Shown: positions 7,526 through 15,419, numbered from the stretch's first letter. The stretch: DNA of 19,387 nucleotides from an uncultured Coriobacteriaceae bacterium (GCA_900551595.1 URWR01000012.1:1-19387); one strand, 5' to 3'. Notes: generated from the sequence alone by a model not told the origin. Numbers and translations are program-made.

Positions 7526-7559
7526 AAAAAACCCGGTGCGGCACACAGCAGCATCCGGG
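7526..7559 (-). terminator. Leader terminator / attenuator of infC-rpmI-rplT
   Basis: On the minus strand CCCGGATGC (7559-7551) pairs with GCACCGGG (7539-7532), with one bulged A and an 11-base loop, followed directly by six T (7531-7526). This is a complete intrinsic terminator placed about 50 bases before infC. Upstream, CCCG (7581-7578) and CGGG (7572-7569) can form a small hairpin, and the same CGGG can instead pair with the 5' arm of the terminator. This gives a possible 1:2, 2:3, 3:4 switch, but the upstream stems are only 4-5 bp. Attenuation controls this operon in B. subtilis through L20. Confidence 0.65.
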
Positions 7560-7593
7560 AAAAAGGTGCCCGACAAACGGGAAAACATCAATT

Positions 7594-7665
7594 TCAACCA
7601 GACAGCTGCTCGAAGCGCCGTTCAGGTGGGAGCATGAGCTCCTCTTCATCTTTGGCATTCGCCAT
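7594..7665 (-). CDS. Candidate near-leaderless 23-residue leader peptide upstream of infC
   Basis: ATG 7665 opens a 23-codon frame (MANAKDEEELMLPPER..., ending EQLSG) that stops at TGA 7596-7594. It lies about 11 bases past the -10 box of the infC promoter, so the expected transcript would start only three to five bases before the ATG, which is close to a leaderless start as is common in actinobacteria. No ribosome binding site is present. The stop codon is 12 bases before the first arm of the leader hairpins, so a ribosome paused there could affect folding of the attenuator. The peptide resembles nothing I know, and its translation is inferred only from position. Confidence 0.35.
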   Translation of the reverse strand: MANAKDEEELMLPPERRFEQLSG

Positions 7666-7675
7666 ACGAGGATAT

Positions 7676-7704
7676 ATATTAGCTAGACACAATCCTTTTG
7701 ACAA
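7676..7704 (-). promoter_or_regulatory. Sigma-70-type promoter of infC-rpmI-rplT
   Basis: On the minus strand TTGTCA (7704-7699) and TAATAT (7681-7676) are separated by exactly 17 bases, a strong match to consensus. The predicted transcription start near 7669 leaves a leader of about 195 bases before infC containing a short ORF and a terminator. Its -35 element overlaps that of a rightward promoter candidate. Confidence 0.6.
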
Positions 7705-7726
7705 GCAAAAAGAGTTTTACTATCCG
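7698..7726 (+). promoter_or_regulatory. Candidate divergent promoter for the zinc-ribbon membrane protein gene
   Basis: A perfect TTGACA (7698-7703) on the plus strand is followed after 17 bases by TATCCG (7721-7726), a poor -10. The -35 shares five bases with the -35 of the leftward infC promoter. The leader to the ATG at 7834 would be about 100 bases; I see no other structure in it. Confidence 0.3.
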
Positions 7727-7833
7727 ATTTGCAAATTCTTTTCATCATTAGAAAAGAACACGCCATTACTTTGGCGTACACTCATCCAAAGGCTGGAAGA
7801 CAAGGGCTTTCAGTATATATGAAGGAGGGTGCT

Positions 7834-8640
7834 ATGTTCTGTCCAAAATGCGGATCTCAGCAACCAGATAATGCAAAGTTCTGTGGTGTTTGCGGCTATC
7901 GCTTTAATACTGCACAAACAAATCCACCATCTCAGGCAGGCGGTATTCCCGGTGCAGCCCCCGGAGCTCAACCATACGCAGGACAACCTGTCGCATCTGC
8001 CATTCCTGTTCCAAACGCCATTAAACAGTATGGAGCGATTATTGCCATAGCTCTTGCCGCAATAGTACTGGCAATAACAATCCTCGCCCCTACGGTAGAT
8101 TCACCGCTTTACAGCACGCTACGCTCAGAAGCCAGTCGTCAGGGCGCAGATGTCAGCAGTACACCTGGAGCTGTTGAGCTTGGTCTCATAGATTTTGCTG
8201 GTCTTGCTTCCGGTCTCAATAGCGTTAGCAACCTTGCAAGCATATCAGGTGGATCTGATAGTACTGTCACTGATACCTTGGGTGATATTTCTGGGGCCTT
8301 GGGTATCGTAAAGATCATTCTTATAGCCTGGATACTTGTTGCTGTGTTAATTGGTATAAGTATTTCCACCTATAAAAGTAATCCAGCTAAGCTCGGCAAA
8401 GTACTGCTTATCACGCTTGCTGTTGAGTTTATTCTTTGTGTCATTTGGTTCTTCGTTGTCGGAGCGGCGAGCAATGCACTGACAGATGCAATTGGCGGCA
8501 AGGAGGTCATCGACAATATGGCAGAACTCGCCAATCTTAAGGGCAATACCTCTATGCTTGGCGTTTCGCTGTGGGGATGGCTCGCCACTATTCTGTCTCT
8601 TGTTGGTGGTGCTGCAGCCTTTTTGAACAGCCGCAGCTAA
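7834..8640 (+). CDS. Zinc-ribbon membrane protein of unknown function
   Basis: The 268-residue protein starts with a small zinc ribbon, CPKCG and CGVCG (Cys3, Cys6, Cys17, Cys20), followed by a Pro/Gly/Ala-rich linker (residues ~28-60). A membrane segment follows (~66-85), then an extracytoplasmic stretch of about 85 residues rich in Ser, Gly and Leu, then two close membrane helices (~170-190 and ~200-220) and a last one near the C-terminus. This layout is common in Gram-positive and coriobacterial membrane proteins without assigned function. ATG 7834 follows AAGGAGGG; an in-frame start further upstream at 7729 lacks such a site. It stands alone, divergent from infC and convergent with the PTS IIB gene. 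I cannot assign a function. Confidence 0.8.
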   Translation: MFCPKCGSQQPDNAKFCGVCGYRFNTAQTNPPSQAGGIPGAAPGAQPYAGQPVASAIPVPNAIKQYGAIIAIALAAIVLAITILAPTVDSPLYSTLRSEASRQGADVSSTPGAVELGLIDFAGLASGLNSVSNLASISGGSDSTVTDTLGDISGALGIVKIILIAWILVAVLIGISISTYKSNPAKLGKVLLITLAVEFILCVIWFFVVGAASNALTDAIGGKEVIDNMAELANLKGNTSMLGVSLWGWLATILSLVGGAAAFLNSRS

Positions 8641-8660
8641 CTTTTTGCAACACGCGTTTT

Positions 8661-8686
8661 GATTTGATTGGGAGTACCCGCAAATC
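8661..8686 (+). terminator. Possible weak terminator hairpin after the zinc-ribbon gene
   Basis: GATTTG (8661-8666) and CAAATC (8681-8686) flank GGG-agta-CCC, giving a two-part stem with a small internal loop, 20 bases past the stop codon at 8640. No T run follows, so this is only a candidate. Confidence 0.3.
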
Positions 8687-8691
8687 AACAA

Positions 8692-8728
8692 AATCACCCG
8701 CGACGGTTTAGAACTGTCGCGGGTGATT
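8692..8728 (-). terminator. Strong hairpin terminator between convergent genes
   Basis: AATCACCCGCGAC (8692-8704) pairs perfectly with GTCGCGGGTGATT (8716-8728). On the minus strand it is followed by TTGTTGATTT, so it most clearly terminates the PTS IIB transcript; its position also lets it stop rightward transcription. Confidence 0.75.
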
Positions 8729-8754
8729 GTATGACTGACCTTATAAAACAACTT

Positions 8755-9057
8755 TTAATCAGCAAGCTCATAACCAAGCGTTGCAAGTACCTTAGATTCT
8801 GTAGCACAGATACCGCGATCATTTAAGAAGGGTGTGCCATCAATAACAGGGCAAGAAGTCTCATCAGGAATAGCTGATGTAGCGACAATCAAGTCGTAAT
8901 CAGGGGAAACGGCGGCAGCGAGATCTGCTTTGCAAGGAGTAATGTCATAGGTATCTTTCAGACCTTCTCCATCAAGCAACTCACGAAGACGCGCACTTAC
9001 CAACATGGAACTTGTTACGCCTGCACCACAAACAACAAGAATATGCTTGGTTTTCAT
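8755..9057 (-). CDS. PTS system IIB component (galactitol/GatB-like)
   Basis: The 100-residue protein opens with HILVVCGAGVTSSMLVSARL, the IIB fold with the phospho-accepting Cys10 followed by the phosphate-binding loop CGAGVTSS, as in galactitol- and ascorbate-type IIB proteins. It would pass phosphate from IIA to a sugar bound by IIC. ATG 9057 has AAGGAG eight bases upstream; an in-frame GTG at 9066 overlaps that site and is unlikely. No IIA or IIC gene is next to it: it is a single-gene unit with its own promoter and terminator, so its partners must be encoded elsewhere or it has taken a regulatory role. The sugar is unknown. Confidence 0.82.
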   Translation of the reverse strand: MKTKHILVVCGAGVTSSMLVSARLRELLDGEGLKDTYDITPCKADLAAAVSPDYDLIVATSAIPDETSCPVIDGTPFLNDRGICATESKVLATLGYELAD

Positions 9058-9137
9058 GTGTCCCACTCCTTCAAATTCATCTGCTTCTTTCAGCTCTGTA
9101 GAAGCAAATGTATCCGCCTCTTTTTTGCATTGGCATA

Positions 9138-9166
9138 GTATTAAACGCCAGTCGCAAACATATCAA
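9138..9166 (-). promoter_or_regulatory. Sigma-70-type promoter of the PTS IIB gene
   Basis: On the minus strand TTGATA (9166-9161) and TAATAC (9143-9138) are separated by 17 bases. The predicted start near 9131 gives a leader of about 74 bases before the ATG at 9057. Confidence 0.55.
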
Positions 9167-9237
9167 TACTTTTCACCGATTCTATATTGACTTTATATAT
9201 ATCCTTAATGTACGCGAATTATTCATCAGAGTGAGAC

Positions 9238-9266
9238 TGTTTCTTTTTCTCTATCTCTGCTATAGT
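9238..9266 (+). promoter_or_regulatory. Candidate promoter of tRNA-Leu
   Basis: TATAGT (9261-9266) lies 30 bases before the tRNA, with a weak -35 TGTTTC (9238-9243) at 17-base spacing. Transcription would start near 9273, leaving a short 5' leader for RNase P to remove. Confidence 0.35.
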
Positions 9267-9295
9267 TCTAGAGCGCAGTTTCTTTCCGAAACAAT

Positions 9296-9382
<87 letters not shown>

Positions 9383-10585
9383 TTACCATGTATACCCACC
9401 ATACGAATCCCATAAATTCTGGAATGCAGATAATGATTCTGCAAGGCGTTCACGGGATACTGATGAATATGACAGACGCTCATATCCTGGACATCCAAAG
9501 TCGCCAGAATAAACCATGTAAATACGCTCTTTAGTAGCTCTCTCTGCAAAGGCCGCGTCATCTGGCTCCAAAGCTCTTAGCCACAAATAAAATGCACCTT
9601 CCGGCTTTACAACGTCATATCCAATCTCTGTCAATCCGTTATAGATAATTTCACGACGCGCCGCATACTCCTCAATGGGAACCCTTGCTTTCACACACCG
9701 TTCAATTACACGTTGAATAAGGCTTCCAGTAATAGTATTCACTGCACGCTGTGCGCCATGTAATGCCTCAAGCACCTCATCGTGCCGATGGACAGCCTTT
9801 GGCACATACACATATCCGACTCGCTCACCTGCAAGTGACAGAGATTTTGAATACGAGTAGCACATGATCGTGTTCTCATAGCAGCCACATACCCAAGGGT
9901 TCTTTGCACCGTCATACACAATCTCTCGATACGGTTCATCAGAAAGCAAATAGATAGTCTTATCAAGACGTTTTCCCTCTGCCCGAAGCATATCCCCTAA
10001 AGCCCGAAGAGAAGCCTCGCTATAAATAGCACCCGTAGGATTATTTGGCGTATTGACAATAACCATACGTGTTCGAGGGCCAATGGCATCGCGGACTGCA
10101 TCGACGTCAATCTGGAACGTACCTGCAATCGTAGGCACTGGAACACAGCGACAACTCCAAGCCTGAATATACAAACGATACTCAGGGAAATAGGGCGTAA
10201 GTACGATCACTTCTTCCCCTGGTGTTGTAAGCGCCGCTATTGAGGAGGTAAGTGCACCTGCTGCACCTGCCGTAAGGATAAGATCTGAAGCGTCAGCATT
10301 GGCATCAAAACGGTCATTCAAATCATCTGCAATAGCCCGGCGAGTTGCTTCCCATCCATCGTTGGGGGTGTAACCATGAAGATCCACCGAATTGTAGACA
10401 TCAAGAATCTCACGGATAGACTCATTGATCTCAGGGGGTGTAGGCACCTCAGGATTACCGATAGAAAAATCCCAAAAGTCGGTATACCCCTGCTGCTTAA
10501 GGCTCATGGTTGTCTCCATTACCTCACGGATAGGAGACTTATCAATACCAAACTCTCGCATAAGGGAGTTGATGCCGTCTGCCAT
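9383..10585 (-). CDS. Pyridoxal-phosphate aminotransferase, class I/II
   Basis: The 400-residue fold-type I PLP enzyme is of the aspartate/aromatic aminotransferase superfamily. Visible marks are FSIGNPEVPTPPEI near residue 40, NTPNNPTG at 178-185, the cofactor-contacting Asp216 in LLSDEPYREIVYD, the Schiff-base Lys247 in YSYSKSLSLAGERVGY, and the C-terminal GDFGCPGYERLSYS that carries the substrate-carboxylate Arg. It resembles the anaerobe-type enzymes annotated as pyridoxal phosphate-dependent aminotransferase; the amino acid used is uncertain. ATG 10585 has GGAAGGAG just upstream; the in-frame start at 10606 has none. It is a single gene; its TAA (9385-9383) abuts the tRNA 3' end with no terminator between them. 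Confidence 0.9.
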   Translation of the reverse strand: MADGINSLMREFGIDKSPIREVMETTMSLKQQGYTDFWDFSIGNPEVPTPPEINESIREILDVYNSVDLHGYTPNDGWEATRRAIADDLNDRFDANADASDLILTAGAAGALTSSIAALTTPGEEVIVLTPYFPEYRLYIQAWSCRCVPVPTIAGTFQIDVDAVRDAIGPRTRMVIVNTPNNPTGAIYSEASLRALGDMLRAEGKRLDKTIYLLSDEPYREIVYDGAKNPWVCGCYENTIMCYSYSKSLSLAGERVGYVYVPKAVHRHDEVLEALHGAQRAVNTITGSLIQRVIERCVKARVPIEEYAARREIIYNGLTEIGYDVVKPEGAFYLWLRALEPDDAAFAERATKERIYMVYSGDFGCPGYERLSYSSVSRERLAESLSAFQNLWDSYGGYTW

Positions 10586-10634
10586 CGCACTCCTTCCCCG
10601 CCGCACGATATAAAACGACGTTTCTCACGAAATA

Positions 10635-10654
10635 CCCGCCGGCAAAGCGGCGGG
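10635..10654 (-). terminator. GC-rich hairpin after the MBL-fold hydrolase gene
   Basis: CCCGCCG (10635-10641) pairs with CGGCGGG (10648-10654) around a 6-base loop; the minus strand continues TATTTCG, a short U-rich tail. It lies about 107 bases past the stop at 10761 and 50 bases before the aminotransferase start, so it could end the secDF-rel cluster transcript or act in the aminotransferase leader. I see no clear promoter for the aminotransferase in 10586-10760. Confidence 0.45.
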
Positions 10655-10760
10655 GACCAACAACTGCCCTAAATTGTGAGAGTCAAACATTTCAAGGACG
10701 CTACGAAAAACGAACCCCTCTGATACCGAACGCGAACAGACGCGCAAATTAACAGGATAA

Positions 10761-11396
10761 CTACTGATTGTTTATCGCCGTAAGAAACGGATTAGTTGAC
10801 AGTTCATAGGCCATAGTAGTTGCAGGGCCATGGCCACAAAGCAGCTGTGTTTCAGGCGGAATTACCTCGCTCAAATGCGCAAGTGTTCTCATGAGAGCAC
10901 GGCTATCACCACCAGTAAGATCAGTTCTGCCCGCTGATCCAGCAAAAATGGTATCGCCTACAAACGCAATTCCTTCAGCCGTACCGCCACCAAGCAAAAC
11001 TACCCCGCCTGGTGTATGTCCAGGAGCTTCGATAACAGAAAAACTGGCACTTCCTACGTGCAAAACATCCCCATCAACAAGATCGCGATCTGCAACAGGA
11101 GGAATAAGCTCGCCTGGATGATGTCCGTCTCCCTGAGACGCATAGGCAATTTCAGCATCCTTCGAAGAAAGTGCAAATGGGGCCCCTGTCGCCTCGCAGA
11201 GCTCTTTAACACCGCCCGTATGATCTCCATGACCATGGGTGGAAACCACAAGATCTACTTGCACATCGGCAAGACGCTCAGCAAGCGCTGCACCCGAAAA
11301 ACCAGCATCAACAACAAGACAATGGCCTTCAGAGCAGTAGGCATAACAATTTGTCTGAATTGGCCCCACAACAAAGCCAAGCAGCTCATCTTTCAT
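10761..11396 (-). CDS. MBL-fold metallo-hydrolase (glyoxalase II-like)
   Basis: The 211-residue cytosolic metal-dependent hydrolase is of the GloB/YcbL type. The metal ligands are intact: THGHGDH at 53-59 (His54, His56, Asp58, His59), His127 in PGHTPG, Asp148 in FVGDTIFAGSAGRTDL, and His189 in LCGHGPATT. The opening GPIQTNCYAY is typical of the family. Its size fits the short glyoxalase II-like group rather than full glyoxalase II, so the thioester substrate is not certain. The start overlaps the rel stop by four bases (11393-11396), so it is the last gene of the secDF-recJ-helicase-rel cluster. Such a hydrolase downstream of relA is also seen in other Gram-positive genomes. Confidence 0.9.
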   Translation of the reverse strand: MKDELLGFVVGPIQTNCYAYCSEGHCLVVDAGFSGAALAERLADVQVDLVVSTHGHGDHTGGVKELCEATGAPFALSSKDAEIAYASQGDGHHPGELIPPVADRDLVDGDVLHVGSASFSVIEAPGHTPGGVVLLGGGTAEGIAFVGDTIFAGSAGRTDLTGGDSRALMRTLAHLSEVIPPETQLLCGHGPATTMAYELSTNPFLTAINNQ

Positions 11397-13807
11397 TCTC
11401 TTACTCGTTTCTTTAATTGATTTGCACCCTCACCAGGCATAATTCGCCGTGCGTCAAAAACGGAGGGCACGCGGCTGAGTGAAGCAAGCAATGGGTCGAG
11501 CACCGAAGCGTCTGAAATGGCGATAAGGAACCGCATGCGTGCCACCCCCATTGAGGAGGTCTGTGTTGCAGCAGATAAAATATTTGCTCCCCCATCGCCC
11601 AAAGCAATAGTGAGATCCTTGAGCAGTCCCATGCGGTCAGTTGCTTCAACAACTATCTCTACCTGGAATTCAGTAGCGCCTGATGTATCCCATTCAACTG
11701 CGATCAAACGCTCCGGATGCTGCATAAGATTGCGAACATTTGGACAATTAGCGCGATGCACCGAAACACCACGCCCGCGCGTATTAAATCCCACGATATC
11801 ATCGCCGGCAACCGGGTTACAGCAATGTGCAAGATGTGCAGCCAGATCTGGATCGCCTTTTACCACTACGCCGCAATTGCCACGCTTACGTCCTGACTGC
11901 TTTGCCAAACGATGACGCAAGTGTTCACTGCGCACCATTGGCCGATCTTGTACAAATGCCGCCTCACGCTCAGCCTGCTCTTCAGCTGCGCGAGCCTGTG
12001 CTGCTTGAGCAGCTGGCGACCCTTCTTCAAGAATGGCCTCAATTTTATTGGCAACATGCTTATAGGTAAGTTTTCCATTCGCTAAGGCTGCAAAAAGATC
12101 ATCGGGATTACGGTAGTCGAGCTGTTCGCAGACACGAGCAATGGCTTTTGTGGTTCTGACAGTAGAAATACCGTATCCACGTTTACGCAATTCACGGCCA
12201 AGTTCGCTTCTACCGCGCTCAGCATCATCCGACTTGGTAACCGTCGCAAAATACTTACGAATCTTTGATCTGGCAGAAGGCGTATGAACAATATCAAGCC
12301 AGTCGCGAGAAGGTTTGGCATTTTTGTTGGTAAGGATCTCTACACGATCGCCGGTTTCAAGCGGATGCGCCAAAGGCACAACCGCACCATTAACCTTTGC
12401 ACCTACACAATGGTTTCCCACTTCCGTGTGAACCGCATATGCAAAATCAAGTGGTGTTGATCCTGAGCGCAGGCTCATAACCTCGCCCTTAGGCGTAAAT
12501 ACAAAAATCTCGTCTTCGAAAAGGTCAATGCGCAGGTTATCGAGATACTCACGTGCATCGCCGATATCACCCTCAGTTGCCCAATCAAGGCTCCTGCGTA
12601 TCCACGTTATCTGAGAATCGATGCTCTTATCCTCAGATGACATGGCACCTTTTGAATTGCCTGATTTTTTGTAGAGCCAATGAGCTGCAATACCGTATTC
12701 TGCCTGCTCGTGCATCTCTCGGGTACGAATCTGGATTTCGATAGGCCGAGCATCTGGGCCAATAACGGTCGTATGCAGCGATTGATAGCCGTTTGGCTTA
12801 GGCATAGCAATGTAGTCTTTAAAACGACCTGGCAACGGATGCCACAGAGAGTGCACAGCACCAAGAATTGAATAGCAGTCACTGACGGTTCCTGCAATAA
12901 CGCGCAGGGCAATCAAGTCGTATATATCGGCAAACTCTTTGTCCTTGCGCTTCATCTTCTGATAAATCGACCACAGATGTTTAGGTCGTCCAGAAACCTG
13001 AAAATCGCTCACATTGGCATGGCGCAACTCATCGCTGAGCAAATGAATTGCCTCATCGGTATCGCGCTCGCGTTGCTCGCGCGAATCTTGCACCATACGA
13101 GCAATCCTTTGATATTCATCAGGCTCAAGATAGAAAAATGACAGGTCCTCAAGCTCCCATTTGATAGATGAGATGCCCAAACGGTCAGCCAAAGGAGCAT
13201 AGACATCCATTGTTTCGCGCGCTTTGAAAATGCGCCGATCAGGTGGAAGCGCCGCAAGCGTACGCATATTGTGCAAGCGGTCGGCAAGCTTGATGATAAC
13301 AACACGAATGTCCTTGGACATAGCGAGGAACATTTTCCTCAGATTGAGCGCTTGCTTTTCGTCCATCGAGCCAACCTCAATGGACGTAAGTTTTGTTACA
13401 CCATCCACCAGCTCTGCTACTGGCTCACCAAAACGAGTTGCTAAGTCCTGAAGCGTGGCTGAAGTATCTTCAACCGTATCATGCAAAAGTGCAGCACAGA
13501 TAACGTCTTCATCCATATGCAAATCATCGGCAAGGATGAGCGCCACTTCAACCGGATGGTTGATATAAGGCTCACCACTCCGACGACGCTGGTTAGCATG
13601 AAAACGTGCTGCAAACATATAAGCACGCTCAACTTTACTCATTTCCTCGCGCGATAGATAGCGCGAGCAGGTGCGCTCAAGCAATGCGTAGTTGTCAGCC
13701 TCAGGGGGCTCATCATCAAAAGAAATAGGAGCTTTAGAGTGCAGGAAAGACTTTTCAGAAGTCATTTTCTCATCATGTGCGCCCTTTACGGATTTATTAT
13801 GCTCCAT
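11393..13807 (-). CDS. relA: Bifunctional (p)ppGpp synthetase/hydrolase, Rel/SpoT homologue
   Basis: The 804-residue stringent-response enzyme makes and degrades (p)ppGpp from GTP/GDP and ATP on and off the ribosome. The N-terminal HD hydrolase is intact: NHPVEVA near 83, HDTVED at 109-114, and LADRLHNMRTL at 174-184. The synthetase domain has GRFKDYIAMPKPNGYQSLHT around 327-346 and EIQIRT with GIAAHW at 357-377. A TGS domain (DEIFVFTPKGEV, ~432-495), a Cys/His-rich helical region (LAHCCNPVAGDDIVGF) and a C-terminal ACT domain follow. Hydrolase motifs present suggest a bifunctional Rel. ATG 13807 has GGAGGGAGG upstream; an in-frame start at 13843 would overlap the helicase end. It follows the helicase by 19 bases and overlaps the hydrolase gene by four. 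apt, usual in front of relA elsewhere, is missing. Confidence 0.97.
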   Translation of the reverse strand: MEHNKSVKGAHDEKMTSEKSFLHSKAPISFDDEPPEADNYALLERTCSRYLSREEMSKVERAYMFAARFHANQRRRSGEPYINHPVEVALILADDLHMDEDVICAALLHDTVEDTSATLQDLATRFGEPVAELVDGVTKLTSIEVGSMDEKQALNLRKMFLAMSKDIRVVIIKLADRLHNMRTLAALPPDRRIFKARETMDVYAPLADRLGISSIKWELEDLSFFYLEPDEYQRIARMVQDSREQRERDTDEAIHLLSDELRHANVSDFQVSGRPKHLWSIYQKMKRKDKEFADIYDLIALRVIAGTVSDCYSILGAVHSLWHPLPGRFKDYIAMPKPNGYQSLHTTVIGPDARPIEIQIRTREMHEQAEYGIAAHWLYKKSGNSKGAMSSEDKSIDSQITWIRRSLDWATEGDIGDAREYLDNLRIDLFEDEIFVFTPKGEVMSLRSGSTPLDFAYAVHTEVGNHCVGAKVNGAVVPLAHPLETGDRVEILTNKNAKPSRDWLDIVHTPSARSKIRKYFATVTKSDDAERGRSELGRELRKRGYGISTVRTTKAIARVCEQLDYRNPDDLFAALANGKLTYKHVANKIEAILEEGSPAAQAAQARAAEEQAEREAAFVQDRPMVRSEHLRHRLAKQSGRKRGNCGVVVKGDPDLAAHLAHCCNPVAGDDIVGFNTRGRGVSVHRANCPNVRNLMQHPERLIAVEWDTSGATEFQVEIVVEATDRMGLLKDLTIALGDGGANILSAATQTSSMGVARMRFLIAISDASVLDPLLASLSRVPSVFDARRIMPGEGANQLKKRVRE

Positions 13808-13826
13808 ACTGCTCGCCTCCCTCCGC

Positions 13827-15419
13827 TTATACAAGTATGCCAAATGTTGGCACTATCGGTTTATCAATTCGATCGAGCAATTCATGAGCCGAAGCTGAAA
13901 GTACCCAATCACGAAAAGCATGAAACTCTTCGCGCGCGTGTATCCCTTCACGGTACCGAATAGAACGTTCAAGCTCCACATGAGATGGATTGAGCGGCAC
14001 GTGAACAACACGTGACATGCCGTAACCGGTCGTTGAGAGCAGGCCGAGTTCTTTGAAAATTGCTATACCTGCAGACACTGCCCCTTCATCCAAACTCTGC
14101 GCGATTCCTGTCTCGCGAGCAGCTTCGGCAATATCAGCATTTGCCATTGCAAAAGAACTTACTGTTTGAGTTTGATCAGATTCACGTCGCGCTAACACTA
14201 AAAGAGTACGCCAGAGACCCACCAAACTTTCGCGAAGTGGAGCTGAAGAAGCAAGCAGTCGTTCATTGGTACGTGCATCACGTGAACCAAAGAACACATG
14301 GATGCAGGCTGGTGCACCATCACGCCCTGCTCGACCAGACATTTGATTGAAATCAATCGAACCAAATGGCATGTGATACAACACAACATGACGCACATCA
14401 GGGATATTAACGCCCTCGCCAAAAGCACTTGTTGCTACTACACACGAAAGATCATCCGCACGAAATGCATCCTCGATACGCAAACGAGCTTCTCGACTCA
14501 AGCCAGCATGATAAAACCCAATTGAATCGGAAAGATTGGGAATTGCACGGCGAAGCATGCGTGCTAAGAGAACAGCTTGATCGCGCGAGTTTACATACGT
14601 AAGGCAGCGCTCGCCTGAAGCCACAAGCGAAACAAGAGCTGCTTCCCTATCGCGCAATTCTCGCGCATCCTCAATCTCAAGATTTTCTCGACAGGTGTTA
14701 TCTACCACCACATGCTCAGACTCAATGGAGAGCAATCGGCAAATTTCATTGGCGGTTTCAGTGGCGGCTGTAGCAGTAACTGCTAGCACAGTAGGATGTT
14801 TAAGTGCAGCAAGTGTTGAAGGCAGCTGAGCATATGCCTCTCGACTACCCGACGCTGCAGCATGATGCGCCTCATCAATGACCACAAAACCAATGCGACC
14901 CGTTTGGGCAAACCGGTTCACATGGATAGTAAGAAATTCAGGTGTTGTGAGAACAACATCTACGCTGCTCGCTGCAAGATCCGCAAAGATTTGCTCGCGC
15001 GCATCAGTTGGTGTCTCTCCTGTGAGAAGCGCCACGCCAACTCCAAGCGATGCAAGCGTATGTGCAAGATGGTATCCCTGATCTGCAACGAGCGCGCGCA
15101 ATGGATACACAAAGACGCTCGCCTTATGCTCTTTGAGAGCCAACCGCGTTGCATGATGGTGAAACACATATGACTTTCCACGTCCCGTTGCCATCACGCA
15201 TAAACAGGAATGATTTTGCCCTAAAAGTTCCAGCGCACGTTGCTGTGCAGGTAGCGGAGAAGCACCGCCGAGCAACGCATGACAGATCTCTTTATCAAGA
15301 TCATCGGCAAGCATGAGGGTAGACTCGACAGGAGCTTTAGAGGCATTATACCTTGTTTCATCGGGAAGCACACCCGCCACAAGCGAGGCATCGGCAGCAG
15401 CAAAGAGTTTGTTAACCAA
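13827..15419 (-). CDS. RecQ-like SF2 DNA helicase, probably the split C-terminal part of a RecJ-helicase fusion
   Basis: The 530 codons shown start at TTG 15419, the first possible start after the recJ conserved region, but no ribosome binding site precedes it. Helicase motifs are complete: Walker A ATGRGKS at 77-83 (RecQ-like MxTGxGKS), DEAH at 182-185, motif III VTATA at 214-218, motif V VATSAFGEGVNIPDV at 328-342, and motif VI QMSGRAGRDG at 359-368. It is shorter than RecQ: there is no RecQ zinc site or HRDC domain. After a winged-helix-like stretch (~428-465) the tail HVELERSIRYREGIHAREEF resembles the C-terminal tail of Firmicute RecJ proteins, from memory. The frame is open back to TGA 15506-15504, inside recJ. 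I infer a fusion gene with a frameshift near 15437; two separate proteins are less likely. Confidence 0.8.
   Translation of the reverse strand: MVNKLFAAADASLVAGVLPDETRYNASKAPVESTLMLADDLDKEICHALLGGASPLPAQQRALELLGQNHSCLCVMATGRGKSYVFHHHATRLALKEHKASVFVYPLRALVADQGYHLAHTLASLGVGVALLTGETPTDAREQIFADLAASSVDVVLTTPEFLTIHVNRFAQTGRIGFVVIDEAHHAAASGSREAYAQLPSTLAALKHPTVLAVTATAATETANEICRLLSIESEHVVVDNTCRENLEIEDARELRDREAALVSLVASGERCLTYVNSRDQAVLLARMLRRAIPNLSDSIGFYHAGLSREARLRIEDAFRADDLSCVVATSAFGEGVNIPDVRHVVLYHMPFGSIDFNQMSGRAGRDGAPACIHVFFGSRDARTNERLLASSAPLRESLVGLWRTLLVLARRESDQTQTVSSFAMANADIAEAARETGIAQSLDEGAVSAGIAIFKELGLLSTTGYGMSRVVHVPLNPSHVELERSIRYREGIHAREEFHAFRDWVLSASAHELLDRIDKPIVPTFGILV

Noticed and set aside
7512..7586. 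24-codon frame from ATG 7586 overlapping the infC leader terminator
   Set aside because: It has no ribosome binding site and its sequence is dictated by the hairpin arms and T run; the ORF at 7665-7594 is better placed for a leader peptide.
10623..10686. Long-range inverted repeat TCTCAC...GTGAGA around the hairpin at 10635-10654
   Set aside because: Only six base pairs separated by more than 40 bases; likely chance.
10586..10760. T-box or riboswitch in the aminotransferase leader
   Set aside because: I see a GC-rich hairpin but no T-box sequence, no antiterminator and no recognisable ligand-binding core in 175 bases.
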